Shown one piece after another: positions 38,001 through 49,274 of a stretch of DNA of 64,000 nt. The position numbers and the translations under genes are program-made. Every line of letters starts with the position of its first letter. Position 1 is the stretch's first letter. Source of the DNA: Macrotrachela quadricornifera (Eukaryota > Rotifera > Eurotatoria > Philodinida > Philodinidae); the NCBI GenBank assembly GCA_022393335.1, contig JAJEKB010020264.1:123703-187702 (forward strand), given 5' to 3'. The notes under the pieces are model-generated. The model had not been told where the DNA came from. It saw only the letters and a list, made by a program, of their open reading frames with translations, and did no database searches.

Positions 38001-39911
38001 ATGATGTCAAATCAGCAGATCAAAAATTATCCGAAGCCACGATTTGTAAGTAGAAGAAAGATTCTCATTCAAATATCAACGATTATTCAGTCGATTCCAT
38101 TGATTGCAATTCATGATCAAGATTATGTTGACCACGCTAACCATCACTACCTGTATGAATCTTCATCAGATAAAGCACGATAATATGTTCTTGCAGACAA
38201 TATGTGAGTGAATTTGCATGACCACTCATTTAATATATTGCACTCTCTTACGGAAACTACTTGGACAAAAGCATCTCAAACTGATTCATCTTTATGAGTA
38301 TTCAATTGTCTTTCTTGACAATGATTCGATATATTCATGTTTCGTTCCACAATTATGAAATGAACCAATAGTGCCACATTTCGATTTCATGTGATGACTA
38401 CAGAATCGAGATTCGAAAGTAATTCATCTCGTTCAGTATGCTGTGCTTTAATAGTAACAAGTGGATCATTATCTGGAACCGTGTATTGTTCTCATCAATC
38501 GAATAGGTCCTCTACCATCACGAGCAACACCAATATATGTTTATTTTAAAGCTGATCTCTAGCATTTTGTCAGTCAATTAATCTTGAATACTACTGATTT
38601 TCTTCCTCTTCTCTACTTGACTAGTATATTATGATGGATAAGAGATCGCAGATCTCATTACTAAAATATTCCTTATTGTTCATGGCGAAATGAAACTGAA
38701 CATGATCTCTACACTTGATGATGATAATGATAATGATGATGCAGCTGAACGATGACATGATCGATTGAATAATCGCGATTGTTGTGAGGATTACTTACTT
38801 CGTCGATATCAATAGCAACAAAATCGAACAGATTGAGCGTTGATAAAAACACCACCCTGTGACAATGAATAGCTATATTACCATATTCGTATCATATTCA
38901 AACTAGAATGAATTCTACCTTATCATACAAACAAATTTGATACAGATGGTAGACATTGTTCTAAGATATCTTCGAATTTCACAGCCTAGTCCTTCAATTT
39001 AGTTAATGCTATTCTCGGTCAATGATTAATACTAGAAACTGATACAATCTGACTTCTTTCTCCTTGGAATCAAATTTGAAACAATGGATTCTACACTATC
39101 TGATAAAGTTCGCGAACAAAATCGAAATTATGATAACGATTGTTCGGCTCAAGCACATCTCACCCTCAAGAGTGATATCGATAAGATAATTCGATAGATA
39201 GATCTACTTTGCAACAACAAGATTCGCCGTTGTCTTCGCTACATCGAACTAGATCATCTCTGAAGACAACAGAACATGTTTAAACGAAAGAAGACGTAAG
39301 ATCGATTTGCAGTTGGATTGTACCTCAAGTCTCTTCTTCATCGTGGAATGTCAATCTTTTCAAAAATTTGAAAAGACTACAGTGAAAGCTTACTTGAGAT
39401 ATTTTCGTTCAATGTTCATATTCGTTGATCTCTTCACGCTTCGAGATGCTTCCTATCAAGGTTAATTAATTTTTAGCACGGGAACTTTTAACATGCTGGC
39501 GTCCATCATGAAAAACACACCGTGAGACTCTTGGTGTGGGTAACAGCATGGCTGCAGGTGGTGCATGTCTGCTATCGAATATCCTTCTCAATGTACGAGC
39601 CCGTGAATTGTACTTCTAACTCCATTTCATCCATATCCACATCCAGATTTACACTAAGATCGTCAACGAAGTCGCTCAAAAACCTTATTCGTGTCTATGG
39701 CTTCCCTTACGACGACGTCCACACCCACATTTATGTTTAATACTTCACCTACACTAACCGGCACCCACAGTTACATCCTTACTTGCACTAAGATTCCCAT
39801 GGTGTAATTTTCCATGATGGACACTCGCCTGCTGAAAATTCATGATCTCTTTCTATCGACATCAGCATTATATTCTTTCTTTACATTTGATTCTTCGATT
39901 TTTTTTATTTC
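35003..39911. other. Long gene-free AT-rich stretch
   Basis: Almost 5 kb with no supported gene. Only frames of about 60-72 codons occur (37105-37287, 38001-38183, 39522-39740), without recognisable motifs. Scattered segments look like worn coding sequence, but I cannot assemble a protein. I see no tRNA, tandem array or element ends. Confidence 0.4.
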
Positions 39912-40437
39912 CTACATTTCTAGGTAGGACTCACAGCGTAGGTCGGAGCTCTAAAAAAGTTTGTGCTCATAGCCTGTTATTGTTGAGATATTACGTTTTT
40001 AAGATATCACAATAACTCACTATCATGATGCTCCTCAGAAACATCAGAAAAAATCATTTTAGAATTTCAACTTGAAACTTTATACAGAGAGAGGTTTCGA
40101 TGAGATTGATTTATTGTAAAAGTTTCAGACTTATTCCTATCCAAAGATCCCCTCACCCTCACCCTCAAACGGGTTCACTTGTTTATCAAAGATAGAGACA
40201 TGTTCACACTTGGAAATCATGCGGAAAAGATTGAGGAGAACCTTTGATAAGTATCACTGTTGAATTTAACGAGAAAAGTTTATTTTCTCGCATATAAGAA
40301 AAAAACAATGTGGTTAACAATGCTCCTTACTAAGCTTATCCGTATGAATTTAGGATATGAACATGCATCTATCCTTAGTTACAAAATCAGCTGGCATAGT
40401 CGAGTCGTAATAGAGATTTTCAATTTTCTTTTCAATT
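39912..40437. mobile_element. Truncated copy of the large foldback F (one arm)
   Basis: From CTAGGTAGGACTCACAG onward the sequence follows the left arm of the element at 44122-45278 (44168 to about 44740), including TATCACTGTTGAATTTAA and the AGCTGG-ATAGTCGAGT block. The outer terminus is missing. It ends where foldback H begins. Confidence 0.6.
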
Positions 40438-40440
40438 AAG

Positions 40441-41250
40441 GAGAGGACGTCCCCAAGTGTGAGTTTCTGTTTTAAATCGGGTATTTATCATTTTGTAGAG
40501 CTCAATGAGTACAGTAACTGTGTATAAATGATTTCTGCTCATGGTGAACTTTTAAGGAACAACGAGGTTCCACATCTTCTGAAAATTCAGCATAAGACTC
40601 TTAACTGAAGGCTTGAATTTTAATACTGTAAGGACAAAACATAGTGTTGTTTGTGCCAATCGGAGGTTATCAATGATGCTCTTTTATGTGGCCCGGATAC
40701 CACCAAGTTTTGTCCTTATAATAGTAAAATGAATTCTTTTAGTACTTGGTAGAAAACACTGTTTTCTAGGAACTATATAAAAATTAACTCTACTATTATA
40801 AGGATGAAACAAATTGTTATTCGGGTCATATAAAAAAGCGTCCTTGATAACATCAAATTGGCTTGAACAACACTGTTCCACCCTTAGAATGGTAGTGTTA
40901 ATTTTTATATAGCTCCTAGAAAACAATGTTTTCTACCAAGTACCAAAAAAATTCACTTTACTATCATAAATATAAAACATGGTGTTATTCGGGCCACATG
41001 AAAGAGCATCATTAATAACCTCCGATTGGCTCGAACAACACTATGTTTTGTCCTTACAGTATTAAAATTCAAGTCTTCAGTTAAGAGTCTTATGCTGATT
41101 TTTCAGAAGATATGAAACCTCGTTGTTTCTTAAAAGTGCACCATGGGCAGAAATCATTTATACACAGTTACTGTACTCATTGAGCTCTATAAAATCATAA
41201 ATACCCGATTCAAAACAGAGACTCACACTTGGGGACGTTCCCTTGTGAGT
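40441..41250. mobile_element. Large palindromic element H
   Basis: GGACGTCCCCAAGTGTGAG near 40446 pairs with its complement ending near 41243. Pairing runs inward to the centre with an additional internal repeat: 40715-40800 resembles the inverse of 40900-40985, and GGACAAAACAT-AGTGTTGTT (40632) pairs with 41035-41058. The right terminus (complement CAAGGGAACG) resembles the TNA-family end. The left terminus is diverged and no matching duplication is visible. Confidence 0.6.
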
Positions 41251-41479
41251 GTCACTATTTTTGAGATTGATAAAGGAATTTCAAGTCGTTGGTTTAACAT
41301 ATATTTTGATAATACATTGCAGAGTGTGTATTACGATCTCAAAACGCCTTCTTCTATATGATAAGCTCTGTATACACCCAACCTGGACAACCATTTTGGA
41401 AATCAACAGATAGTGCTTTATTCATTTATTGAAATTGAATCTGTCATTAACTGGAAAGCGAATCGGATTATTCTAATCA

Positions 41480-44110
41480 ATGTTTAAATAGGCAGAGAGA
41501 GAAAGAGAAACAGCAAATAAGTGAATGCTTTTATTTATGAAGATTAATATACGATAAAACAGATCGAGAAAACTAAAACATGCGATGATACTGAATGAAA
41601 AGAAAGAGCAGAAACTTTGACATCGAACGAAAGATGAGACTTGCATCTCGATAAATTAACACTACACTTTGTTTTTTGAAATATGTTGTAATTGGATAGA
41701 CAGACTATAGATCTTCAGTTTAAAGGACAGTTTATGATTTTTAGTAACATGAGTTTTAAATATTAATCATCATAAACAACAAAACACCGAAGCTCAATAC
41801 TTCTTTGCGGTTTTTTAAGATCTTTGTGCTCTTCATTTGGCATAGATTCATCCTGGGTTTTCACAGCAGTATGGAAGACATATTGAGCGACATCTGGTTT
41901 GCTATCGTAGAGTTTGAAGAGATACATTTCGTCGGATCGCATTTGGCTCATATAATACCATTCATGAGGATGTTGATCATTCCGAGACAAAGTATAGCCT
42001 TCCAAATTAAAATCTACTCTATGAATGGTATACGGTTGAACATCTTTTTCCACATCAATCGAACGATAATCACAGAGTGCCAATGGTCCATTTGTGATGG
42101 GAATGGGACCTAATGGACGCCAAATATTAATGAGTTGAACTCGATGTTTCCTAAGTTTTTCACCTTCTTCCTGTCCAAGTATCATATCCACACTTCTTTG
42201 GACTCCAGTAGAACTCAAATCAACATGAGGATAAAAGATGGGATTTCTATGATTTGCATCGAGTTTTTCATTAGATAATGGTGCACTTCGAAAACGAAAA
42301 GAATGTTGAAGGACAAACACGCGTACGGCACCAAACCGTTCCTTAATGAGGTCAGTAACTTCTTGATAACAAATCTTTTGTGCTTCGCTGTCCTTTTCGA
42401 ATTCATCCTGAATAATCCCATTATATTTGAACACTTCAAACCCATGCGTATCCAAATTGACGCTCGTCTCTTCGCCACGAAGGTCGTGGACGGTCACCGG
42501 AGTGGCTTCCTCAACAAAATTTGTTCTTGTGGCCGTTGGAACGATATTTTCGACTCGCCAAGGAGCACGACCATCATTCGTCGAAACTAAGTAATTTATC
42601 TCGCTAGTAATATCAGCAACCATGATAAAAAAATTAAAGCGATCAAAGAATAAATGATATGACTTGATCACAACTGAATCTAGCGTCTAATAAATACAAC
42701 GAAAGAGAGCAGACGAAGAAAAAGACGATATTGCGCTTAAAGTGGATGTAGAAAAGGATGAAAAGAAAGGAGAATATATGCGTCGGTATGATAGCATGAA
42801 AAAAATATAACAAGTCATGCGCAAAAAACGTTTTCGATTGCGTTGTGTGTTAGGATATGAGACATTCTTTTTTTTTCTTCTTCTTCGTTCTGTCATCATA
42901 TATAGATGACTCGAACCGCACATAGGCTTTCGATCTCTCTCTTCTCTATGATCATGGATTCTTCCTATCATTCTTTTTTTTCTTTTTCATCTTCTTCACG
43001 ATGTGCGGGTTTATTCCATCACTTTTCTGGTCATCATCTTTTGTCCTTATTATCTCCTTCGGATTTTTCCTGATATATGTTATAGCGTGCTTTCTTCCCC
43101 GTGTCATTGGTATATATATAGTGTGTGTGTTTTCTGAATAAAGTAGAGGTTGGTAGCGAGCATCCTAACTTTGTGCTGAATAAATTTCACCTGTCGACTA
43201 TTGCTGCTGTATCATTACATTCCGAGATGAGCAGAGCGAAAAAAGTTAAATCCGGTTCAAGTCCTATGTCATACTATTTAGTACATAGTTTTTCATGGCC
43301 TTGTCAGTCCGAATAGTAGTTCATGATCTAATGCGTTTCATTAGCATTGCAACGATGCAATCTTTTCTTATTACATATTCTGTTTGGCAGCTCTATTCAA
43401 TATTCTGTTTCATATCACTATGCATGCACGACATGAATTTATCACTGATAGACAACTAGACGACGAAAAAATGCCACTCACTTTTGTTGACATTATTTTA
43501 GAGAAATGAAATAACCATTCACGAGAGTAAATTCGCCTTGGACAGCATAAATAAAGCACTGCACACTGATCGATGAATATTAGAATCAAAATCAAATAAA
43601 AATCAAATTTTTACATCTCCAACTAATCGAGAAATAACCTCGAAAAGACAGCATCATTGATTATTTTCGCATCTGTTAACTAAGATAGATGATGTATTAG
43701 TGTCACAAATTACAATAATCATTAGCATTTCATTGTTGACAAAAGGCAGATTTCTACACTAGCTTATCTTTGAGTTTCGTCTATTTCATTCTTGATTGTG
43801 GTAAAAATTACTGATAAGAAGAACCAATAACAGTGAAGCATTCTATTTTTTATGATTCAAATCAATTGTGGCTGAATTGACGATTGATGAGAAGTGTGCT
43901 GTTGAAATATGTATCGGTTTGAACTGAATGAGAATTCTCCAGATGCCTTGAATTCATCATTTTACTCGATAACTGGAAAAGGTGATCTTGCTCAAAGTCT
44001 GTGATACCTTTGACCTTGAAACATCGGAAAAAAGTTTTCGAAGGTGAAAAAAAAAAGAACACTGTTCTCACTATTGAAAGTTCCTTGTCATCGCTTCGAA
44101 CTGACAATGG
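41480..44110. repeat. Segmental duplication, copy 2 (carries oxygenase gene 2)
   Basis: This is the second copy of the block at 27850-30550, in the same orientation about 13.6 kb away. Gene and flanks correspond. It ends where foldback F is inserted (44119). The TTAA element of copy 1 is absent. Confidence 0.65.
41763..42623 (-). CDS. CmcJ/AsaB/GA4-desaturase-family oxygenase, copy 2
   Basis: The frame is intronless and encodes 286 residues from the ATG at 42623. An upstream in-frame ATG at 42671 would add 16 residues (MIKSYHLFFDRFNFFI), but copy 1 starts at the position of the internal ATG, so I prefer that. All landmark segments are kept: DLRGEETSVNL, FYPHVDLSSTG with the H-x-D pair, NIWRPLGPIPITNGPLALCD, YYMSQMRSDEMYLFK, FHTAVK, and a closing IELRCFVVYDD. 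By eye it is about 60-65% identical to copy 1 over the whole length, with no stop or frame shift, so both copies look under selection. It has a short insertion before the C-terminus (PNEEHKDLKKPQRS). Substrate unknown. Confidence 0.8.
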   Translation of the reverse strand: MVADITSEINYLVSTNDGRAPWRVENIVPTATRTNFVEEATPVTVHDLRGEETSVNLDTHGFEVFKYNGIIQDEFEKDSEAQKICYQEVTDLIKERFGAVRVFVLQHSFRFRSAPLSNEKLDANHRNPIFYPHVDLSSTGVQRSVDMILGQEEGEKLRKHRVQLINIWRPLGPIPITNGPLALCDYRSIDVEKDVQPYTIHRVDFNLEGYTLSRNDQHPHEWYYMSQMRSDEMYLFKLYDSKPDVAQYVFHTAVKTQDESMPNEEHKDLKKPQRSIELRCFVVYDD

Positions 44111-44121
44111 AAGGTTCCTAA

Positions 44122-45278
44122 CGAGGAAATTTTCCCAAGTGATACTCTCGATTTGAGCTCATATTTACCTTATAGATAGGACTCATAGTGTAGATAAGAG
44201 CCCTAAATGGTTTGTGCCTATAGCTTGTTGTTGTTGTTGTTGTGATATTACATTTTTAAGGTATTAGAATAATTCACTATCGTGGTCCTTCTCAGAAACA
44301 TCAGAAAAACTCATTTTAGAATTTCGTCTTAAAAATTTATATAGAGAGATGTTTCGATGAGATTGGTTTATTGTGAAAATTTCAGACTTATTCCTTGTTC
44401 CTATGCAAAGATATGGTTGTGGAAATCTATGAAATGCCCAGTAAGTCCTTAGCCAAAGAAAAACTTGAATATCTCTATTAGAGCTCAAATAAACGGACTC
44501 ATGTTTTTTATCAAAGATAGAGATGTGTTCACACTTCAAATTCATACGGATAAGATTAAGAAGAATATTTGATACGTATCACTGTTGAATTTAAGGAGAA
44601 AAGTTTACTTTCTCACATATAGGAAAACAACAAAATACAGAACAGTGTAAAAAGCACATAGTCGAAAAGAAAATTGAATATCCATATTACAACTCGACTA
44701 TACCAGCTGACTTTTTAGGTAAGAATAGATGCATGTTCATACCTTAAATCCATACAGACAAGCTTAGTGAGAAGCTTTGTTAACTACATTGTTTTTTTTC
44801 CTATATGTGAGAAAGTAAACTTTTTTCGTTAAATTCAACAGTGATACTTATCAAATATTCTTCTTAATCTTGTCCGTATAGAGTTGAAGTGTGAACACAT
44901 CTCTATCTTTGGTAAAAAACATGAGTCTGTTTAGTTGAGCCCTGATAGAGATGTTCAAATTTTTCTTTGGCTAAAGACTTACTAGACACCCCATAGGTTA
45001 CCATAGCCTTATCTTTGGATAGAAACAAGGAATAAGTCTGAAACTTTTACAATAGACCAATCTCATCGAAACCTCTCTCTGTATAAAGTTTTAAGACCAA
45101 ATAACAGAATGAATTTTTCTGATGTCCCTCAGAAAGATCACGATAGTGAGTTATTCTAATATCTTAAAAATGAAATATCACAACAACAGCAGGTTATGGA
45201 CACAGATGCTTTTAGGGCTCCTACCTATGAGCCAAATATGAGCTCAAATCGAGAGTATCACTTAGGAAGGTTTTCTCG
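44122..45278. mobile_element. Large TNA-family foldback element F
   Basis: It starts CGAGGAAATTTTCCCAAGTG and ends with the near-complement ...CTTAGGAAGGTTTTCTCG. The flanks are TAA (44119-44121) and TGA (45279-45281), a one-base difference. Long arms pair almost end to end (44122-44640 with 44780-45278) around a centre near 44645-44775. It is about twice as long as copies A, B, C and G and of a different internal sequence, but shares the terminus. No protein is encoded: the 93-codon frame at 44264-44545 is a by-product. Confidence 0.65.
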
Positions 45279-45445
45279 TGAGTAAGAACATTGGAACCTG
45301 TCAATATATACGAGCGAAATAAAAAACATGCTTTTCAGTCCTACCTTAGGATAGAGACAACCAAAAGACCTGAAACGTTTCACAATAAACTACGGTCACT
45401 GAAGCTTCTTTCTTTACAAAGTTTCAAGTCAAAATTCAAACTGAC

Positions 45446-45590
45446 TAGGGAACACACAGAACTGTAAAATCGCTTTCGAAGTTTTATTCATGCTAATTTG
45501 GAAAGATTGTTGAGTTATTAACTTCTATAATAACTATTCGGGTCCATGGACAGTGAGTTTTTTATAATCAAAGTTTCTACTGGTCTATAC
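45446..45590. repeat. Dispersed repeat I, copy 2
   Basis: CTAGGGAACACACAGAACTG and the following roughly 130 bases match 30629-30780 without the fold-back part. Confidence 0.5.
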
Positions 45591-46614
45591 AGCCCGCGAA
45601 AAATATTCAGGAACAATGAAGAATGGCTTCCCAAATTTCAATATCTCATTCAAATTAAATTTTACACGTACGGTGAATAGGGTTATTGGTTAACCTTTCA
45701 TATTATAACATGCAAACACAAAATAAAAATTGTCCAGCAGAAAAAAGTTCTGGGACATAGCCGTCGGTCAAAAGTATATGCCCCATATTTTAATCGATAT
45801 AAGAGATGTGATGCTGAATATTTGTATACATGTACTACATGAAATATGTAGATTAGCGGCATCAACCCAACCTTTATAGATTGAGTTGGAGAGGAGTTGA
45901 GGGTGAGCAGCAGCCCATACTATTGTGAGCCCTATAACTCAAGAACAAAAGATCGCTATGGGCTGGAAAACCAATCGTTATGTAGGCCTTGTATGAACCT
46001 ATCATGACTAAAAATTTGATGAAGGCTCCTTGAGCTGTTCAAAGACTGTGCTCATATTACCGTTACGATCAGTCTTCCGGGATATAGCTCTCTTAGTCGA
46101 AAATCAGGAAAATTACAAAAAATCGGACCAAAAATTCTACAAAACATCGCGCAGCATTTGCGGATTGTTGTCTACACTTTCTGAAAGACAATATTCTAAA
46201 AGGAAAAAATACAGGTGCGGCAAAAAATTCTACAATACTCAAGAATGATTTTCCAAAATTCCCTACATTAGTAAATTAATTATAACTCCGCGTAGAGTTT
46301 TTAAAAATTAAGCTTATTATATACCATTCGATGCGCCTTGAAATTCTCTACAAGGCGGTATATTAGGTTTGTCAATACTAAACATATGACCTTATCCGAC
46401 AGGATCCCTTAAGTTGAATAACAATATAAGTTTGCTAAAGCTATTTATAATAATTGTGATTTTATTTATGATCACTACTACAACGCTAAATAGATTAGAA
46501 TCTTACAAACTCCTATTAAAATACAATCAAATAGAATGAAAAACATTTGACATTGTCATTGATAATTCTTGCAAGATGAGATTAGAGCATACACATATTT
46601 GATACTTTAATCGA
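45591..46614. other. Gene-free stretch
   Basis: No gene is supported. A 72-codon frame at 46030-46248 has no recognisable motif. Confidence 0.45.
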
Positions 46615-46837
46615 GGATCAAGTAGAGCAAGGACGCAAGTACATGTACTTGTACTTTTCGTACTTTTCAAGTACAAAGTACTTGCACGTGTACTTGGTTG
46701 AGAATACCTGTACTTGTACTTGTGTCGAAGTACTTGTACTTATACCTATACTTGTACTTCGTTGAAAGTGCTTGTACTTGAATGACTGTACTTGGACCCG
46801 TACTTGCACCTGTCCTACCTCTGATTCAGGGTCCAAT

Positions 46838-48038
46838 TAGGGTTGGCACATTTACTTTACTTTTTCTTTAGGCGAATAAGGTAAAGTAAATAATCTATTT
46901 ACTATTTACTGTAGTAAAGTAAATATATTTACAAGTAAATATAGAAATGTTATTTATGTTTCTCATTCAGATCTGTAAATTAAGTATATGCTTACGTCAA
47001 AATTTTATGCTGTGAAAGGGAGTACCCATAAGTCCTCAAGTCCTATATTATAAGAGTACCCATAGGCCCTCATGTCCTACAATACAAGGGAACCCATACC
47101 TCCTCAAGTTCTATGTTATAAGGGTAACCCTCCGATGCGTCCTTATCTTGATGGAGGAAAAACGCCTCGAAATCTGATTGGTTGAAACTCTTTTGCAACA
47201 GCCAATCAGATTCCGAGGCGTTTTTTCTTCATTAAGATAAGGACGGAACATATGGTTATCCAGGCCAATTTGAGGTTATCAAGGGTGCTCTACAAAAGTC
47301 CTCATAGAATCCCCGACGGTTGTTCATGAAATAAGCGAGTTTCAATTTCCTGCAATCTGATTGGCTGTTGCAAAAGAGTTTCAGCCAATCAGATTTCGAG
47401 GCGTTTTTTCTCCATCAAGATAAGGACGGAACATAGGGTTACCCGGGCCAATTTGAGGTTATCAATGGTGCTCTACAAAAGTCCTCATAGAATCCCTGAC
47501 GGTTATCCTTAAAATAAGCGAGTTACAATTTTCTACTATCTGATTGGCTGTTATGAAAGATGTTTCAGCCAATCAGATTTCGAGGCGTTTTTTCTCCATT
47601 AAGATAAGGACGAAACATAGAGTTATCCAGGCCCATTTGAGGTTATCAAGGGTGCTCTACAAAAGTCCTCATAGAATCCCCGACGGTTGTTCATGAAATA
47701 GGCGAGCTTCAATTTGCGGCCATGTGATTGGACCATTTTTCGACTAATAATAAAGCGCACGCAGCGACCGACATTTTACGGTAGGTACTTAGCTACTAGT
47801 AAAGTAAATGTATGGTGCCATCCTTCAGTAGGGAGTCTAAGGGTACTCTCATAGTATAGTAGATGAGGACCCAAGGGTACTTCTATAGTATAGCAGTTGA
47901 GGACCTCAGGGTACTCCTATAGTTTAGTAGTTGGGGAGCTAAGGGTACCCTCATAGTATTGTGGTTGAGGGCCTATGGAACAGAAAATAATTTTTATTTA
48001 CTTTACTTTAGTAACGTAAAAATAAAGTGCCACCCCTA
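46838..48038. mobile_element. hAT-like element nested in another, with tandem repeats
   Basis: The ends TAGGGTTGGCAC and (right complement) TAGGGGTGGCAC are hAT-like, flanked by ggtccaat (46830-46837) and gttccaat (48039-48046), which agree at seven of eight bases. Inside each end are ACTTTAC/GTAAAGTA motifs, then minisatellite units (47010-47130 and 47820-47990), then a tandem repeat of about 183 bp. No transposase is visible. Confidence 0.7.
47115..47725. repeat. Tandem repeat of about 183 bp, about 3 units, each with a hairpin
   Basis: TCCTCATAGAATCCC recurs near 47299, 47482 and 47665. Each unit contains an inverted pair (AATCTGATTGGCTG and CAGCCAATCAGATT) that can form a stem, followed by CGAGGCGTTTTTTC and AAGATAAGGACG. 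The first unit begins with the stem in the opposite sense. Confidence 0.7.
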
Positions 48039-48432
48039 GTTCCAATTAGATTCCAAGGAAGCTTATCTTCACTATTATGTATTTGGCAAATAGGGTTCTA
48101 TGGCCATTTTGGTAGAGGATGTTGAGAAGAACAAAAGTTCTCGTGAACAACAATATTGTTTCTGTGGTGCATAAGCGAGAAAAACGGTCCGGAAATCTCA
48201 TTGGTTTAGAAGGGCCGCGTCAGACTTGGACAGAAACAGGTGGATGCAAGTAGATTTATGTCAAGTACAAGTACAAGTATTTCTGCGTAAGTACAAGTAC
48301 AAGTACTCCATCCAAGTACAGGTCAAAGTACAATCATTCAAGTACAAGTACAAGTATAAGTACTTTCCACCAAGTACAAGTACAAGTACTTGTAATTGAT
48401 GTACTTGTACTTGTCCTACCTCTGGGATCAAG

Positions 48433-49274
48433 TGAATTAAAGTGTCGAACGTTAATTGTTGATCAACGAAGTAGGAATTAAAAAAAGATAAAATGATCTG
48501 ATTGAAGTTTGTTTAAAAAGATAAGAAAAATCGAATCATTGTCATAAAAATCATCTATCATATTCGTTATCATGACAATTCTTTTGCATCTAAAAATATG
48601 TCAATTCATAAAGGAGTTTTAAATATTGTACAGTAAATGCAATCTCCAATAAAATGTATATAATCTATGCAAAGAGACTCATTTCACATGTTTTAGCATT
48701 TTTTTTGGAACAAAAGTTTCTGCAAAACAAGAGTTCGAGAATGACGAGAAAAAGGACAATTCTTTAATAGACTAAATCATAATATGACATTTCGAACTAT
48801 AACAAAAAAAAGCAAAGACATCAGAATGACTAAATATGAATATGCCAGTCTTTGTAGCACACTTATCTGAAATCGATTAATAAGTCAATGAATCATCTTT
48901 GACTCATTTTCTCTTTGTTTCTGTCACTTTGTCATAAAGATACGATAGAATAAGAACATGAACATGGTCATATCTATTACATTATTATCTTCTAACTTCT
49001 GTACAGTTATATATATGTTCAAAGAAACAACTTTGTTTTTGTTAATATTAGAATGAGTTGGTTATTTCTTTATAGTGAATATATAAACTTGTATTACAAA
49101 GAGATTTTCTAGAATTTTATTCAAATTATTTAGTTATATTCGACATATAAAATAAAATCATTGAAAGATAAGCTTATTAATGTCGAAATTTCGCCATGTG
49201 TTCTCGATCGTTTGTCCTAAATATTCATTTTAATAAGTATAATGGAAATTTCTTTAATAAAAATAAAGTATTAC
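48433..49274. other. Downstream side of the PBZ gene, no exon identified
   Basis: The last PBZ exon I can identify (49275-49373) ends in a good splice donor, so at least one more exon should lie here or beyond. I could not find another PBZ half-module, so the 3' end of the gene is unresolved. Nothing else is supported. Confidence 0.35.

Larger units (their letters stand above)
46623..48424. mobile_element. hAT-like element with perfect 8-bp duplication and GTACTTGTAC arrays
   Basis: The ends TAGAGCAAGGAC and (right complement) CAGAGGTAGGAC are hAT-like, and the octamer ggatcaag is identical on both sides (46615-46622 and 48425-48432). Both subterminal zones are dense in GTACTTGTAC-type motifs, in opposite orientations (46640-46815 and 48250-48415), which would let the ends pair. 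A second copy of the terminus (complement GTCCTACCTCTG) lies at 46812-46823. A different hAT-like element (46838-48038) sits inside. There is no transposase. Confidence 0.75.

Noticed and set aside
43130..43275. Possible tRNA, because of GGTTCAAGTCC near 43255
   Set aside because: The B-box-like string is present, but no matching A box, acceptor stem or anticodon arm can be folded upstream.
46623..46823. A separate 201-bp hAT-like element closed by the inner GTCCTACCTCTG terminus
   Set aside because: The inner end does not have the ggatcaag octamer, while the outer end at 48424 does. I treat the inner terminus as part of the larger element.
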